Part shown: piece by piece, positions 16,665 through 24,834 of the stretch | Numbering within the stretch: position 1 is the first letter of the stretch | How the letters are laid out: each line of letters starts with the position of its first letter | Assembly (NCBI RefSeq): GCF_031177825.1 | Contig: NZ_JAPSKE010000006.1 | Coordinates: 62,001 to 126,000 of the forward strand | From: Paenibacillus sp. | GTDB taxonomy: Bacteria; Bacillota; Bacilli; Paenibacillales; YIM-B00363 | Length of the DNA: 64,000 nt | Reading direction: 5' to 3' | Position numbers and translations under genes: made by a program | The notes under the pieces: model-generated | The model's input: the letters and a program-made list of their open reading frames with translations, nothing else | Told to the model about the DNA's origin: nothing | Database searches by the model: none

Positions 16665-17423
16665 ATGGCTTATTCGTTTGCCATCCGGCCGGTTGGCCAC
16701 CAGACGTTTGCGGACGAGGACGAACAAATCCGAAAATGCAAGGAATGGGGGCTGCTGACCGACAAGTCATCTAGGATGAAGACGTTTTATTATAAAGGAA
16801 ACGGGCTGAACGAGTCGTGCACCATTGTCGGCTACGTCGACGATGTGACAGCTGTCATCGGTTTCGGCGATGGGACGTTGCATTGCATCCACCCGTCCTA
16901 TCTGAAGGAGATGCAAGCGTCCCAGTTCGGCGCGAAGCCTGCCGCTCCGTCGGACGAGCCTGCAGAGGCGGCGGTCGAGCCGACTGAGATAGCGGGCGGG
17001 CCGGACGGGGACGCTGCGGCGAATGCGTCATCGAACCGGAAGGATGGCGAAGCGGCAGCGGATCAGACGGATGACGAAGCTGCGGTGAAGCGGACTGCCC
17101 CGAAGTCGTCGAAAAGCGGGTCCGGCAAAATCAAGCTGCCGGAGGACAAGGTGCGCATGCGAGCGGTCGTCGAGCAATTTACGACCGTGCCGAACCATTT
17201 CGCCGATGAGGATGACGAAGTGATCGTGTACGGGAATGTCGTCATCGAAGAGCTGGGCGTGGAACTCGGCTCCGCCTGGTCCAGTCACAGCGCCACGCTG
17301 AAAAAAATGGAATTGCAAGTCGGCGATGCGTTGACATTCGAAGCGAAAGTCGCCGCCAAAAAACTGACGCGTCACCCGGTGCCGTACAAAATTAACAACC
17401 CGTCCAAAATTCAGAAGCTATAA
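16665..17423 (+). CDS. Uncharacterised protein with acidic linker
   Basis: I do not recognise this family. Starting at MAYSFAIRPVG (ATG 16665) it has about 252 residues. The N-terminal module to about residue 85 includes MKTFYYKGNGLNESCTIVGY and GDGTLHCIHPSYL. A low-complexity Ala/Glu/Pro/Asp linker spans about 86-160. The C-terminal beta-rich module (VRMRAVVEQFTTVPNHF... GDALTFEAKVAAKKL) could be OB-like; that is only an impression. The frame is open upstream to 16593. An extended -10 (TGGTACAAT, ending at 16613) overlaps the upstream ATG at 16614, so transcription would start after it, which favours 16665 with AAAGGGCGG in front. Confidence 0.65.
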   Translation: MAYSFAIRPVGHQTFADEDEQIRKCKEWGLLTDKSSRMKTFYYKGNGLNESCTIVGYVDDVTAVIGFGDGTLHCIHPSYLKEMQASQFGAKPAAPSDEPAEAAVEPTEIAGGPDGDAAANASSNRKDGEAAADQTDDEAAVKRTAPKSSKSGSGKIKLPEDKVRMRAVVEQFTTVPNHFADEDDEVIVYGNVVIEELGVELGSAWSSHSATLKKMELQVGDALTFEAKVAAKKLTRHPVPYKINNPSKIQKL

Positions 17424-17497
17424 TCGACCGACACATCCTGCCAAACGGGCGTTCATTCCAGCGCGAGAATTTCTCTCGTAGGAGTGATTCATTGCAA

Positions 17498-17540
17498 AAC
17501 ACCGACCGATCTCAAAAGTGATCTGTCGGTGTTTATTGTT
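17498..17540 (+). terminator. Intrinsic terminator
   Basis: AACACCGACCGATC (17498-17511) pairs with GATCTGTCGGTGTT (17520-17533), one mismatch, followed by TATTGTT. It closes the transcription unit of the uncharacterised gene at 16665. Confidence 0.85.
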
Positions 17541-17561
17541 ATATAAGTAGTTTTCATATTC

Positions 17562-17592
17562 CCTGACGGCTGTCCGTCAGGTTTATTTGTTT
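17562..17592 (+). terminator. Second hairpin with T-rich tail
   Basis: CCTGACGG (17562-17569) and CCGTCAGG (17574-17581) form a perfect 8-bp stem with a 4-nt loop, followed by TTTATTTGTTTT. It looks like a back-up terminator before the broken-gene cluster. Confidence 0.7.
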
Positions 17593-17789
17593 TACTTTCC
17601 ATATTGATGAGAAAATGAATACTACGATCTTCGATTACGTGGGGCTTCCATTAGTCGGGAAGTGTTGGGTAAGTTGGTGAATATCGTTTACATTTATGCA
17701 CTGATCGCGCATGCTCGGGAAATATGAAGGCAGATTTATGTTTTGTGAAAATAGCTGCCCTTCGAGATCAAATGGCGGGAGTGAAACCA

Positions 17790-18020
17790 ATGCAAATCAT
17801 TTTCTCCAAACATGCCAGGTTGAGATGCAGGCGACAGGGTATCATTCCTGAGGTATTGAAGAAGGAACTAAGCAATGTTCCTACCTTCCATGGCGAGATC
17901 CGGTAGGTTACGTCAGACGCAGTTGTGTTGCTTACTACCAAGGGCGCGAATATCGCCTTCGTCAAAACTGTGATTTCCAAGAGGAAATATAAGGACTCAA
18001 CAAAGATTCATACCTACTAA
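17790..18020 (+). pseudogene. DUF4258-like (RelE-fold) gene with nonsense codon
   Basis: From ATG 17790 (GGGAG in front) the frame reads MQIIFSKHARLRCRRQGI, then stops at a TAG (17905-17907) and continues in the same frame with VTSDAVVLLTTKGANIAFVK to a TAA at 18018. The FSKHARxRxxxRGI start followed by a short beta-rich half is the pattern of DUF4258/RelE-fold proteins. One base change would restore a 76-residue protein. No antitoxin partner is evident. Confidence 0.6.
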
Positions 18021-18056
18021 TTTCCGACGAAAGAAACAGCGCGAAGGGGAAAACCA

Positions 18057-18665
18057 ATGCAACCTGAGGAACTGAAGGCCAAACTCTCGAATCTATCGAT
18101 CTGGAAGAAGAACGGGCAGCGGGCTCCTCACAAGCCGCTGCTAATTTTGTATGCGCTCGGCAAGTTGGTCAATTAAGGAAAGCTGCGGCTGCCATACGAG
18201 GAGGTGCGGGAGGAGCTGAAGGCGCTGCTGATCGAGTTCGGTCCGGTTCGCAAATCGTACCATCCCGAGCAGCCGTTCGTTCGATTAGCGAGGGACGGCT
18301 TTTGGGAGGTGGATGCGGTTTCGGGCATGTCCGCCCCCAAAGACAAGAAACTGGTGCTGACCCACGCGGCCGGGGGATTTTCCGACGAAGCGCCGAACTT
18401 ATTACAGGGAGATCGGGCGTTGATTTATGAACTGGCGCATGGCGTTCTGGAGGAGCATTTTCCGGATACGATGCATGAAGACATTCTGGAGCGGGTGGGC
18501 CTCAACCAGCTCGTGTTTAAGAAGAAGCCGCGCGATCCGCAGTTCCGGGAGCGTATCTTGCGGGCGTACGAGTATTGCTGCGCGGTATGCGGGTTCAATG
18601 TTCGATTGGGCAACCATCTGGTGGCGGTGGAAGCCGCGCATATTATGGCATCAGGCCGGCGGACC
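18057..18665 (+). pseudogene. Broken SBD-HNH restriction endonuclease (phosphorothioate-DNA type)
   Basis: From ATG 18057 the frame reads MQPEELKAKLSNL...RAPHKPLLILYALGKL, then a TAA at 18174, then the same frame continues with LPYEEVREELKALLIEFGP, RKSYHPEQPFVRL and, near 18,585, CCAVCGFNVRLGN...VEAAHI. This is the sulfur-binding-domain plus HNH layout of type IV McrA-like enzymes that cut phosphorothioated DNA. After AAHI the expected WHQAGG appears one base out of frame (18,648 on), and the sequence is then joined to helicase residues at about 18,662, losing the end of the HNH domain. It carries a nonsense codon, a frameshift and a truncation, so it is certainly non-functional. Confidence 0.68.
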
Positions 18666-19073
18666 GGTTGCGGGACGTCGAGAAGACGGCGATGGCGAAG
18701 AGCTATAAGATGATCGTGCTGCTGTACATGCTGGAGCGGGGCGCGGAACGGTGGACGGAACCGGTGACGCCGCAAGAGGTGGCGCCGTTCTTCCATCGGT
18801 ACTTGGTGGAGAAGGAATTTCGGAAGCGGGTCGACTTCTCGGATACGGAGTCGCGGCGACTGTGGGCGTATGACGAGGCGGCGGTTAGTAGCTTGATCGC
18901 GCGGATGCCGATGACAAAGTGGGCCGGTGCTCGGGGCAGTATGACGCGGTTCGAGGATGGGGTGTTTTCGTTGGCGGCCTGCGGCGGAGTATCTGGCGAT
19001 TGTGCACCGGTGGACGCGGGAAGTGTGCGAGTATCGGTTGCATGTGCATTTCGAACGGCGGGAGGGGCGGTAG
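18662..19073 (+). pseudogene. C-terminal fragment of a DEAD/DEAH helicase-family protein
   Basis: The frame reads RLRDVEKTAMAKSYKMIVLL, then YMLERGAERWTEPVTPQEVA, FFHRYLVEKEFRKRVDF and ARMPMTKWAGA. It slips near 18,975 into EYLAIVHRWTREVCEYRLH and ends at TAG 19071. This is the tail seen on long defence-associated SF2 helicases (TKSYKM... PMTKW). There is no start of its own; it is fused head-on to the HNH relic. It may come from the same lost module as the helicase piece at 10,990. Confidence 0.6.
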
Positions 19074-19090
19074 TTCAATAAATGCTTTTT

Positions 19091-19336
19091 CCGAGTTCAG
19101 CGAGCTCAAGGCATTTGATTATCCTAGCAAAGCGTGACATTGGCGACGGGACGCTTTATTCTACCGACGAACTCATTGAGGTTATTGACAACTTTAACAA
19201 GGAAAAGCCTAAGGGATATTCAAAGAGTCATTTTATAGAACCCTCTCGGCAGGGGACATATAGGATCTTAGTAGTTAGATATAAAAGTATATCATTTTTC
19301 GAAGATGGTCAGACTTGTTTTATTGAAGCACTCTGA
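19091..19336 (+). pseudogene. Decayed second copy of the toxin-antitoxin locus
   Basis: The segment keeps the antitoxin C-terminus (AKRDIGDGTLYSTDELIEVI, compare AKRDIAEGTLYSTDNLIEAI at 14.06 kb). An internal deletion then joins it to the toxin C-terminal half (EPSRQGTYRILVVRYKSISF, then FEDGQTCFIEAL). An inserted base near 19,113 breaks the antitoxin frame. The antitoxin start, the toxin start and about half the toxin are missing. Confidence 0.8.
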
Positions 19337-19362
19337 CATCAGCGACAAAATGATTGAAAATG

Positions 19363-19402
19363 AAGCCACAATGCGGCGAGTCCTCGCACTGTGGCTTTTT
19401 TT
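19363..19402 (+). terminator. Intrinsic terminator of the decayed toxin-antitoxin copy
   Basis: AAGCCACAATGCG and CGCACTGTGGCTT form a 13-nt stem with one mismatch, followed by a run of T. It is the counterpart of the terminator at 14,401. Confidence 0.85.
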
Positions 19403-19474
19403 ATTCGCCGGTCTCGGCAGAGGGTCAGCTTCCTCAGCAACATAACAACACAACGACAAATAATTTGGTTTGTA

Positions 19475-19503
19475 TTGACAATAAATAAATTAGGCCATAT
19501 AAT
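19475..19503 (+). promoter_or_regulatory. Consensus sigma-A promoter of the aminotransferase/transport operon
   Basis: TTGACA (19475-19480), 17 bp, TATAAT (19498-19503): both hexamers perfect. Transcription should start near 19,510, inside or next to the operator TAAAAGCGTTTA. The leader to the first gene is about 200 nt. Confidence 0.9.
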
Positions 19504-19511
19504 CTCGTTAA

Positions 19512-19523
19512 TAAAAGCGTTTA
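19512..19523. promoter_or_regulatory. Candidate LacI-family operator O1
   Basis: TAAAAGCGTTTA, a near-palindrome (five of six pairs) starting 9 nt after the -10, so a bound repressor would block initiation. The same pattern lies at 19,567 and, as a perfect palindrome, at 27,098. The regulator is presumably the LacI-family protein encoded at 25,938-26,963. Confidence 0.6.
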
Positions 19524-19566
19524 GTTATGCGAAAGGTGGTAATGACAGAATAAATAATTTTTAAAG

Positions 19567-19578
19567 TAAAAGCATTTA
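19567..19578. promoter_or_regulatory. Candidate LacI-family operator O2
   Basis: TAAAAGCATTTA, one base different from O1 and 55 bp downstream (about five helical turns), a spacing compatible with cooperative or looping repression. Confidence 0.5.
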
Positions 19579-19708
19579 GAGAACTGGGTAAGAGTCGTGA
19601 TACGTGGACATGCAGCGCGGAGAGTTCGATACCATAATCGGAAACCGACTTCGGCCAATTGACGATCGACCTGAAGTACAATAAATTCATTTACGGAGGC
19701 AAGCGACT

Positions 19709-20914
19709 ATGCCAGGACCGGGAGCATACCTGATTGGAGAAGAAGAAAAGAAAGAATTAATGGATGTAATAGAAAGTGGCCATTTTTTTCGCTATGGTGC
19801 GGAAAACGATCCTAAGTTTCAAAAAAAAGTAGTGCAGTTCGAAAAGGAATTTGCAAACTATACAGAAACAAAATACGCTTTGGCTGTCTCCAGCGGCACT
19901 GGTGCGTTAATGAGTTGCCTTGCGGCATTAAATATCGGGCCAGATGATGAGGTCATCGTTCCCGGATATACGTTCATCGCATCCATTTCTTCCATTATTT
20001 TGTCCGGAGCAATCCCGGTATTGGCCGAGATTGATGAGTCATTAACAATCGATCCGGACGATATCCGAAGAAAAATTACGAAGAGAACCAAGGCGATTAT
20101 GCCCGTTCATATGCTCGGTAACCCGTGTGACATGGACAGGATTATGGAAATTGCAAGAGAATTTAGGCTGTTCGTCATCGAAGATTGTTGTCAAGCTGCG
20201 GGAGCAGCTTACAAATGGAGGAAAGTGGGCTCTATTGGCCATATGGGGGCCTTTTCCCTTAACAATTTTAAGACGATTACCAGTGGTGATGGCGGTATGG
20301 TTATTACCAATGATGAATTTTATTACGAGAGGGCATTCGGATTTCACGATCAAGGCCATAAGCCGAACCGAACCGGTGTCGAGGTTGGGAATCGAAGTAT
20401 TATCGGCATGAATATGAGAATGAACGAGTTGACTGGCGCAGTAGCGCTTGCACAGACGCGAAAGTTGGACATGATTTTGGCGGCATTGCGGGAAAAGAAG
20501 GCGAAAATGAAACTTGAGCTCCAGAACACGCCAGGTTTTCAATTCAGGAAAATTAACGATCCGATGGAATGTGCGACACTATTGACACTCTTGTTCGACA
20601 GCAAGGAGATTGCGGATCGTTTTGCTGAAAGAATCGGCACTAAGACTTTGGCGCATTCCGGATGGCATGTATACAACAATATGGAGCAGCTCTTAGCGAA
20701 GAAATATGAATTCAATAATGGCGAGGTCATGGAGTATCGCAAACACATGCTTCCAAAAACAGATGGCATATTAGAAAGGGCGATTAACATTAGCATTGGT
20801 GTCGTAGATAGCGGCCTTGGAGCAGGCTACGGCATTAATATCCATTCTTCGGATCAAGATATTCAGGCGGTTGCCGATAATATCAAAAAGACCATAAACG
20901 AGATTCTCGCCTAA
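19709..20914 (+). CDS. DegT/DnrJ/EryC1/StrS-family PLP aminotransferase
   Basis: A 401-residue sugar-type aminotransferase of fold type I. The schiff-base lysine is K188 in SLNNFKTITSGDGG. Other family marks are ALAVSSGTGALMSCLAAL (cofactor phosphate loop), GDEVIVPGYTF-like PDDEVIVPGYTFIAS, PVHMLGNPCDMD, and VIEDCCQAAGA with the pyridine-binding Asp. These enzymes exchange an amino group between glutamate or glutamine and a keto sugar or cyclitol; the reaction is reversible. GGAGG stands 9 nt before the ATG. It leads an operon with an importer, and glutamate dehydrogenase sits in the same regulon, which points to use in catabolism. The substrate is unknown; NtdA-like keto-sugar or inosose chemistry is an inference. 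Confidence 0.88.
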   Translation: MPGPGAYLIGEEEKKELMDVIESGHFFRYGAENDPKFQKKVVQFEKEFANYTETKYALAVSSGTGALMSCLAALNIGPDDEVIVPGYTFIASISSIILSGAIPVLAEIDESLTIDPDDIRRKITKRTKAIMPVHMLGNPCDMDRIMEIAREFRLFVIEDCCQAAGAAYKWRKVGSIGHMGAFSLNNFKTITSGDGGMVITNDEFYYERAFGFHDQGHKPNRTGVEVGNRSIIGMNMRMNELTGAVALAQTRKLDMILAALREKKAKMKLELQNTPGFQFRKINDPMECATLLTLLFDSKEIADRFAERIGTKTLAHSGWHVYNNMEQLLAKKYEFNNGEVMEYRKHMLPKTDGILERAINISIGVVDSGLGAGYGINIHSSDQDIQAVADNIKKTINEILA

Positions 20915-20960
20915 AGTATTAGTGAATAGCTGAGTCCACCGATAAATTGAGGCGACTGTC

Positions 20961-20972
20961 GAAAGCGCTTTT
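20961..20972. promoter_or_regulatory. Palindromic operator or cre-like site before the binding-protein gene
   Basis: GAAAGCGCTTTT, 24 nt upstream of the ATG at 20996. It resembles both the LacI-family operators of this cluster and the CcpA cre consensus (TGAAAGCGCTTTCA type). It could give carbon-catabolite control of the transporter genes. A similar site is at 29,813. Confidence 0.5.
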
Positions 20973-20995
20973 ATGAGATTATAGGAGGCCATTCT

Positions 20996-22291
20996 ATGAA
21001 AAAAAGAGTGAAAGCAATTGCAGGACTCATACTAGTCGCACTTCTGGCTGCATGTTCAAGCAATAGTACAGAATCAACTCCGGTCAAGTCTGGGAAAGTT
21101 GTACTTAAGTTTATGGTTACCAACGAAAATTACAGTGACCGACTTAAGGATTTCATTGCAAATTACGAAACCTCCAGTGGAAACAAAGTAGACGTACAGT
21201 TGCTTCCTGCGGCGGAGTTCGACAGTATGTTGAAGGTCAAGATGATGTCTGACGAGGGCCCGGATTTGTTCGTGACGGACGATATTGCTATGTCCCAATT
21301 CAACGTACCTAAGGAATGGTTTGAAGACTTGTCCGAGAGGCCATGGGTTCAGCGCCTTTCGGACGGAGGCAGGAAGATGATCGAGTGGAATGACAGCAGG
21401 ATCACCGGCTTGCCGATCACGAACCCTGGCGGTTTCGGGATTCTGTACAACAAGTCGATATTCTCGGAGCTCGGCTTGGAAGTACCGACAACATGGAATG
21501 AATTCCTAGCTGCATGCGAAAAGGTGAAACTGGCAGGCATTACGCCGGTCAACATCCAACTGGCGAATGGAAGCGAGTTTGGTACGACCCACATGATGCA
21601 CCAACTGTTCGTGAACGCCGAGTTAAACAGAATGGAACAAGGCGATCAATTCTGGGAAGACATGAACACTCACAAAATCAAGTTGACTGATATACCGGAA
21701 TACGAACAAGCGTTGTCCCAAATGATCGAGCTTAAGGAAAAGGGCTATATCAACGAGGATTTCATCTCCAATACGTTCGAGTTGACGCAAGAAAAGATCG
21801 GCACTGGCAAAGTCGCCATGCATCCTGCAGGGGATTTTATTCTGGAGCCTTTGCTCGCGAAATATCCTGAATTGGATCTCGGCTTTTTCTCGATGCCTTT
21901 CGGAGACACGCCAGGCGCAATCTCGCTTTATGCCGGTGTCGGCATGTCAGTGAACGCGAAAGCGAAACACAAAGAAGCAGCGCTCCAGATGATCGATTTC
22001 TTCGCATCCAAGGAGCAGCAAGAAGCTTTTATGGGTAAGGCTCCGGGGACATCCGTATTTGCCGACGTGAACGCCGAAGCCAACATCATCAGCGCGGAGT
22101 TGCAGAAATACATGGATAGCGGGAAGGCTTTTATGGGCATGTTCGGCAGATACGAAGCATGGAACGATATGGATGCTCGTAAAATTATGCAGGAGATGAT
22201 GATAGGAAACAAATCGCCCAAACAAGTGCTTGAGGAGCTGAATGCAAAGGCTGAGATCATAGCCAAAGGCAAGAAGCTTCAAGGATGGTAA
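20996..22291 (+). CDS. ABC transporter sugar-binding lipoprotein
   Basis: A 431-residue family 1 solute-binding protein with a lipoprotein signal (LVALLAAC, lipid-bearing Cys20). Mature-protein marks are GPDLFVTDD, GILYNKSIFSELGLEVPTTW, a classic family segment, and GAISLYAGVGMSVNAKAKHK. It sits outside the membrane and delivers a sugar-like ligand to the two permeases that follow. GGAGG lies in front of the ATG. The 3' end overlaps or abuts the permease start. It belongs to the LacI-regulated cluster; the ligand is unknown but should be the amino sugar or cyclitol handled by the aminotransferase if the pathway model is right. Confidence 0.9.
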   Translation: MKKRVKAIAGLILVALLAACSSNSTESTPVKSGKVVLKFMVTNENYSDRLKDFIANYETSSGNKVDVQLLPAAEFDSMLKVKMMSDEGPDLFVTDDIAMSQFNVPKEWFEDLSERPWVQRLSDGGRKMIEWNDSRITGLPITNPGGFGILYNKSIFSELGLEVPTTWNEFLAACEKVKLAGITPVNIQLANGSEFGTTHMMHQLFVNAELNRMEQGDQFWEDMNTHKIKLTDIPEYEQALSQMIELKEKGYINEDFISNTFELTQEKIGTGKVAMHPAGDFILEPLLAKYPELDLGFFSMPFGDTPGAISLYAGVGMSVNAKAKHKEAALQMIDFFASKEQQEAFMGKAPGTSVFADVNAEANIISAELQKYMDSGKAFMGMFGRYEAWNDMDARKIMQEMMIGNKSPKQVLEELNAKAEIIAKGKKLQGW

Positions 22292-22293
22292 CC

Positions 22294-23235
22294 ATGGAAG
22301 CTCGCAGCTTGCAGGAAAGTCCGTCACAGACGGACTTTCCTGGAAAAAACATCCGTCGGAAGCGGAAGCCGCCTATCCATTATCCGGTTCTATTTGTGGT
22401 ACCTGCCATCGTCATTTATGCCGTTTTTTTCATTTTTCCAACCATTTCCGGATTCTACTATTCATTTACGGATTGGAGTGCGGTTAGCTCGACCATTAAC
22501 TTCGTCGGGATTGCACAATTTATCGAAGTGATCAAAAATCCGGATTTTCCTTTGGCCATGAAAAACACATTCATTTACGCAATCGTCACGACAACCGGCA
22601 AAATTGTGTTTCCGCTTGCTATTGCCGTATTGTTAACGAAAGGGATTCGTTCTCGTAATGCGCTTCGTGCCGTTTATTTCTCGCCTGCTATCCTTAACAT
22701 CGTTGCGGTAGGTCTTATATTTCAAGGGTTGCTGAATCCGCACACCGGATTCGTGAATCAAACGCTTCGATCCCTCAATCTTGATTTCTTGGCGTTCGGA
22801 TGGATCGGTGATCCCACACTTTCCATTTTTGCTGCCTGCCTGATGGAAATCTGGAGAGCGTCCGGCATCACGATGGCTATTTTTATCGCGGGTATCCAGA
22901 ATATCTCCTCCGAGTACTATGAAGCAGCGGATATCGATGGTGCATCCTTTTGGGAAAAATTCACACGTGTGACACTGCCGCTGCTTATGCCCGCGATCAC
23001 AATTAATGTATTGCTGTCCGTTATCTATGGGGCGCGGATGTTCGAGGGTGTTTATTTCTTGACCCAGGGAGGCCCGGGCAACTCTTCTGAAGTCATGATG
23101 ACGATGGTCTACAAATATATGGGACAAGGTCTATACGCATATAGCACGGCACTTAACTTGATTTTGGTAGTACTGATTCTGGTCGTCGCAATGCCGCTTC
23201 TATCTTATTTGAAGAAGAAGGAGATAGAAGGATGA
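22294..23235 (+). CDS. Sugar ABC transporter permease (MalF type)
   Basis: About 313 residues with six predicted membrane helices, beginning with a cytoplasmic basic N-terminus and a first helix at VLFVVPAIVIYAVFFIFPTI. The EAA loop that docks the ATPase is present (EAADIDGASFWEKF...LPLLMPAI). The ATG at 22294 was chosen because AAGGATGG is 8 nt upstream; an ATG at 22285 overlapping the previous gene is possible. It overlaps the next permease by 4 nt. No ATPase gene is found in the cluster. Confidence 0.9.
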   Translation: MEARSLQESPSQTDFPGKNIRRKRKPPIHYPVLFVVPAIVIYAVFFIFPTISGFYYSFTDWSAVSSTINFVGIAQFIEVIKNPDFPLAMKNTFIYAIVTTTGKIVFPLAIAVLLTKGIRSRNALRAVYFSPAILNIVAVGLIFQGLLNPHTGFVNQTLRSLNLDFLAFGWIGDPTLSIFAACLMEIWRASGITMAIFIAGIQNISSEYYEAADIDGASFWEKFTRVTLPLLMPAITINVLLSVIYGARMFEGVYFLTQGGPGNSSEVMMTMVYKYMGQGLYAYSTALNLILVVLILVVAMPLLSYLKKKEIEG

Positions 23236-24062
23236 CAGCAAAAAGGAAAAGATGGAAGTTGGCCGCTGGTGAGATCGGATTATGGGGCTTGAGTGCAGTC
23301 ATATTTTTACCTTACATGCTCGTCGTGTTAACGTCTATTAAAAGCAGCGAGGAGGCGGGATTGTTCCGGCTCTCGCTGCCGTCCGAAGTTCTCGTAATTG
23401 AAAACTACCGGGTGTTATTTGAGAGAGGATATTTCATCCAAGGATTCGCGAACAGCGTGATCGTTACATTCGGAGCTGCGGCCATCATCTTGTTCTGCTC
23501 CGCGCTTCTTAGTTTCTATATTGCAAGGGTGAAAACATGGGGAGCCCAATTGTTGTACCACCTGTTCATGGTGGGCATGGTTGCGCCGATCAGTCTGGTT
23601 ACTACTTTTAATCTGCTGAAGTCCTTGCATATTTTGAACACGCATCTTGGGATTATCCTGGTGTTTGCCGGCATCCTGATTCCTTTCGCAATGTTTATTT
23701 ATGTCGGATTTATCCGGACGATTCCTCGTGAAATGGACGAAGCCGCCACGATTGACGGATGCGGTCCATATCGCATGTTCGCCGTAATTATGTTTCCGCT
23801 GATGAAGCCGATCACTTTTACGGCCTCAATCCTGGTTTTTATGAATGTTTGGAACGATTCACAGATTCCGTTGTTTTTCCTGAACGACAACCAGTATTGG
23901 ACGATGCCGCTGAACATCTATCGGTTTTACGGCTATTTTCGCACGGATTGGAACTACATTTTCGGCAATATTTTACTCACCACTCTACCTGTACTAATCC
24001 TTTATTTGGCAGGCCAGCGATTTATGATCGAGGGAATGACAAGCGGTGCGGTGAAAGGCTAA
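23232..24062 (+). CDS. Sugar ABC transporter permease (MalG type)
   Basis: A 276-residue carbohydrate permease. The first helix is LSAVIFLPYMLVVLTSI, and the EAA loop is EMDEAATIDGCGPYRMFAVI with FPLMKPITFT. The C-terminal FMIEGMTSGAVKG is the standard MalG-type ending. It overlaps the MalF-type gene by 4 nt and forms the membrane pore with it. The following deacetylase gene is 25 nt away, so the enzymes and the importer are made together. Confidence 0.9.
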   Translation: MTAKRKRWKLAAGEIGLWGLSAVIFLPYMLVVLTSIKSSEEAGLFRLSLPSEVLVIENYRVLFERGYFIQGFANSVIVTFGAAAIILFCSALLSFYIARVKTWGAQLLYHLFMVGMVAPISLVTTFNLLKSLHILNTHLGIILVFAGILIPFAMFIYVGFIRTIPREMDEAATIDGCGPYRMFAVIMFPLMKPITFTASILVFMNVWNDSQIPLFFLNDNQYWTMPLNIYRFYGYFRTDWNYIFGNILLTTLPVLILYLAGQRFMIEGMTSGAVKG

Positions 24063-24087
24063 ACATTACGGAAAAGAGGGAACAGTT

Positions 24088-24789
24088 ATGCGAGTGCTCG
24101 CTATAGGCGCCCATCCCGATGATGTGGAAATATTATGCGGGGGAACGATGGCCAAATATGCGCTCCGGGGCGACGATGTCTCCATTATGATTGCGACGAA
24201 CGGCAACGTAGGTTCGGCTAGCTTGACCAAGGATGAAATTGCTGAAGTGAGACGCAAGGAAGCCGAGGCATCGGCTGCGATCATCGGCGCGGAGCTGATC
24301 TGGATGGGATATGATGACGAGTTTCTTTTTCATGACCGGGCGACTAGAACGGCTTTTATTAACGCGATACGTCGGGCGGCCCCGGATGTCATGTTCGTGC
24401 ACGGAGTGAACGACTATCACCCGGATCACCGGATCTGCGGCGAGATAGCTGTTGATTGCCGTATTCCGGTGACCGTACCGCTTATCGTCACGGAATATCC
24501 GGCTTTGCCCCGTATTCCGCATGTTTTCATCATGGATAACCTGGGCGGAATTGGGTTTGAGCCGGAACATTATGTAGATATAACGGACGTATATGATATA
24601 AAATGCCGAATGATACGCTCCCACGAGAGCCAGGATGAATGGTTGCAGTACCAATACGGCATGGACTACGTTTCATTTGTCTCGAAGTCCAGCGCTGTGC
24701 GCGGAATGGCGATTGGAGTCCAGCATGCCGAGGCGTTCCGAAGCTTGCCAATGTATCCGGTGGTCGGCGGTCCTTCTTTGCTTCCATGA
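24088..24789 (+). CDS. PIG-L/LmbE-family deacetylase
   Basis: A 233-residue zinc amidase. The metal-site motifs are present: AIGAHPDDVEILCGG near residue 5 (His-x-x-Asp-Asp) and YHPDHR near residue 111. The family removes acetyl or similar groups from N-acyl amino sugars and conjugates such as GlcNAc-PI, mycothiol or bacillithiol precursors and teicoplanin. Placed after a sugar importer and with a sugar aminotransferase, it most likely exposes the amino group of an imported N-acylated compound. The ribosome site is GAGGGA. It may equally serve a different amide. Confidence 0.88.
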   Translation: MRVLAIGAHPDDVEILCGGTMAKYALRGDDVSIMIATNGNVGSASLTKDEIAEVRRKEAEASAAIIGAELIWMGYDDEFLFHDRATRTAFINAIRRAAPDVMFVHGVNDYHPDHRICGEIAVDCRIPVTVPLIVTEYPALPRIPHVFIMDNLGGIGFEPEHYVDITDVYDIKCRMIRSHESQDEWLQYQYGMDYVSFVSKSSAVRGMAIGVQHAEAFRSLPMYPVVGGPSLLP

Positions 24790-24834
24790 TGCATAAAGCG
24801 GCGATGCGATTCCTGCGTAGAAAGGGTATCAACA

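Noticed and set aside
18425-19078. Minus-strand frame of 217 codons
   Set aside because: It lies opposite the HNH and helicase relics and is Pro/Arg/His-rich; the recognisable protein patterns are on the plus strand.
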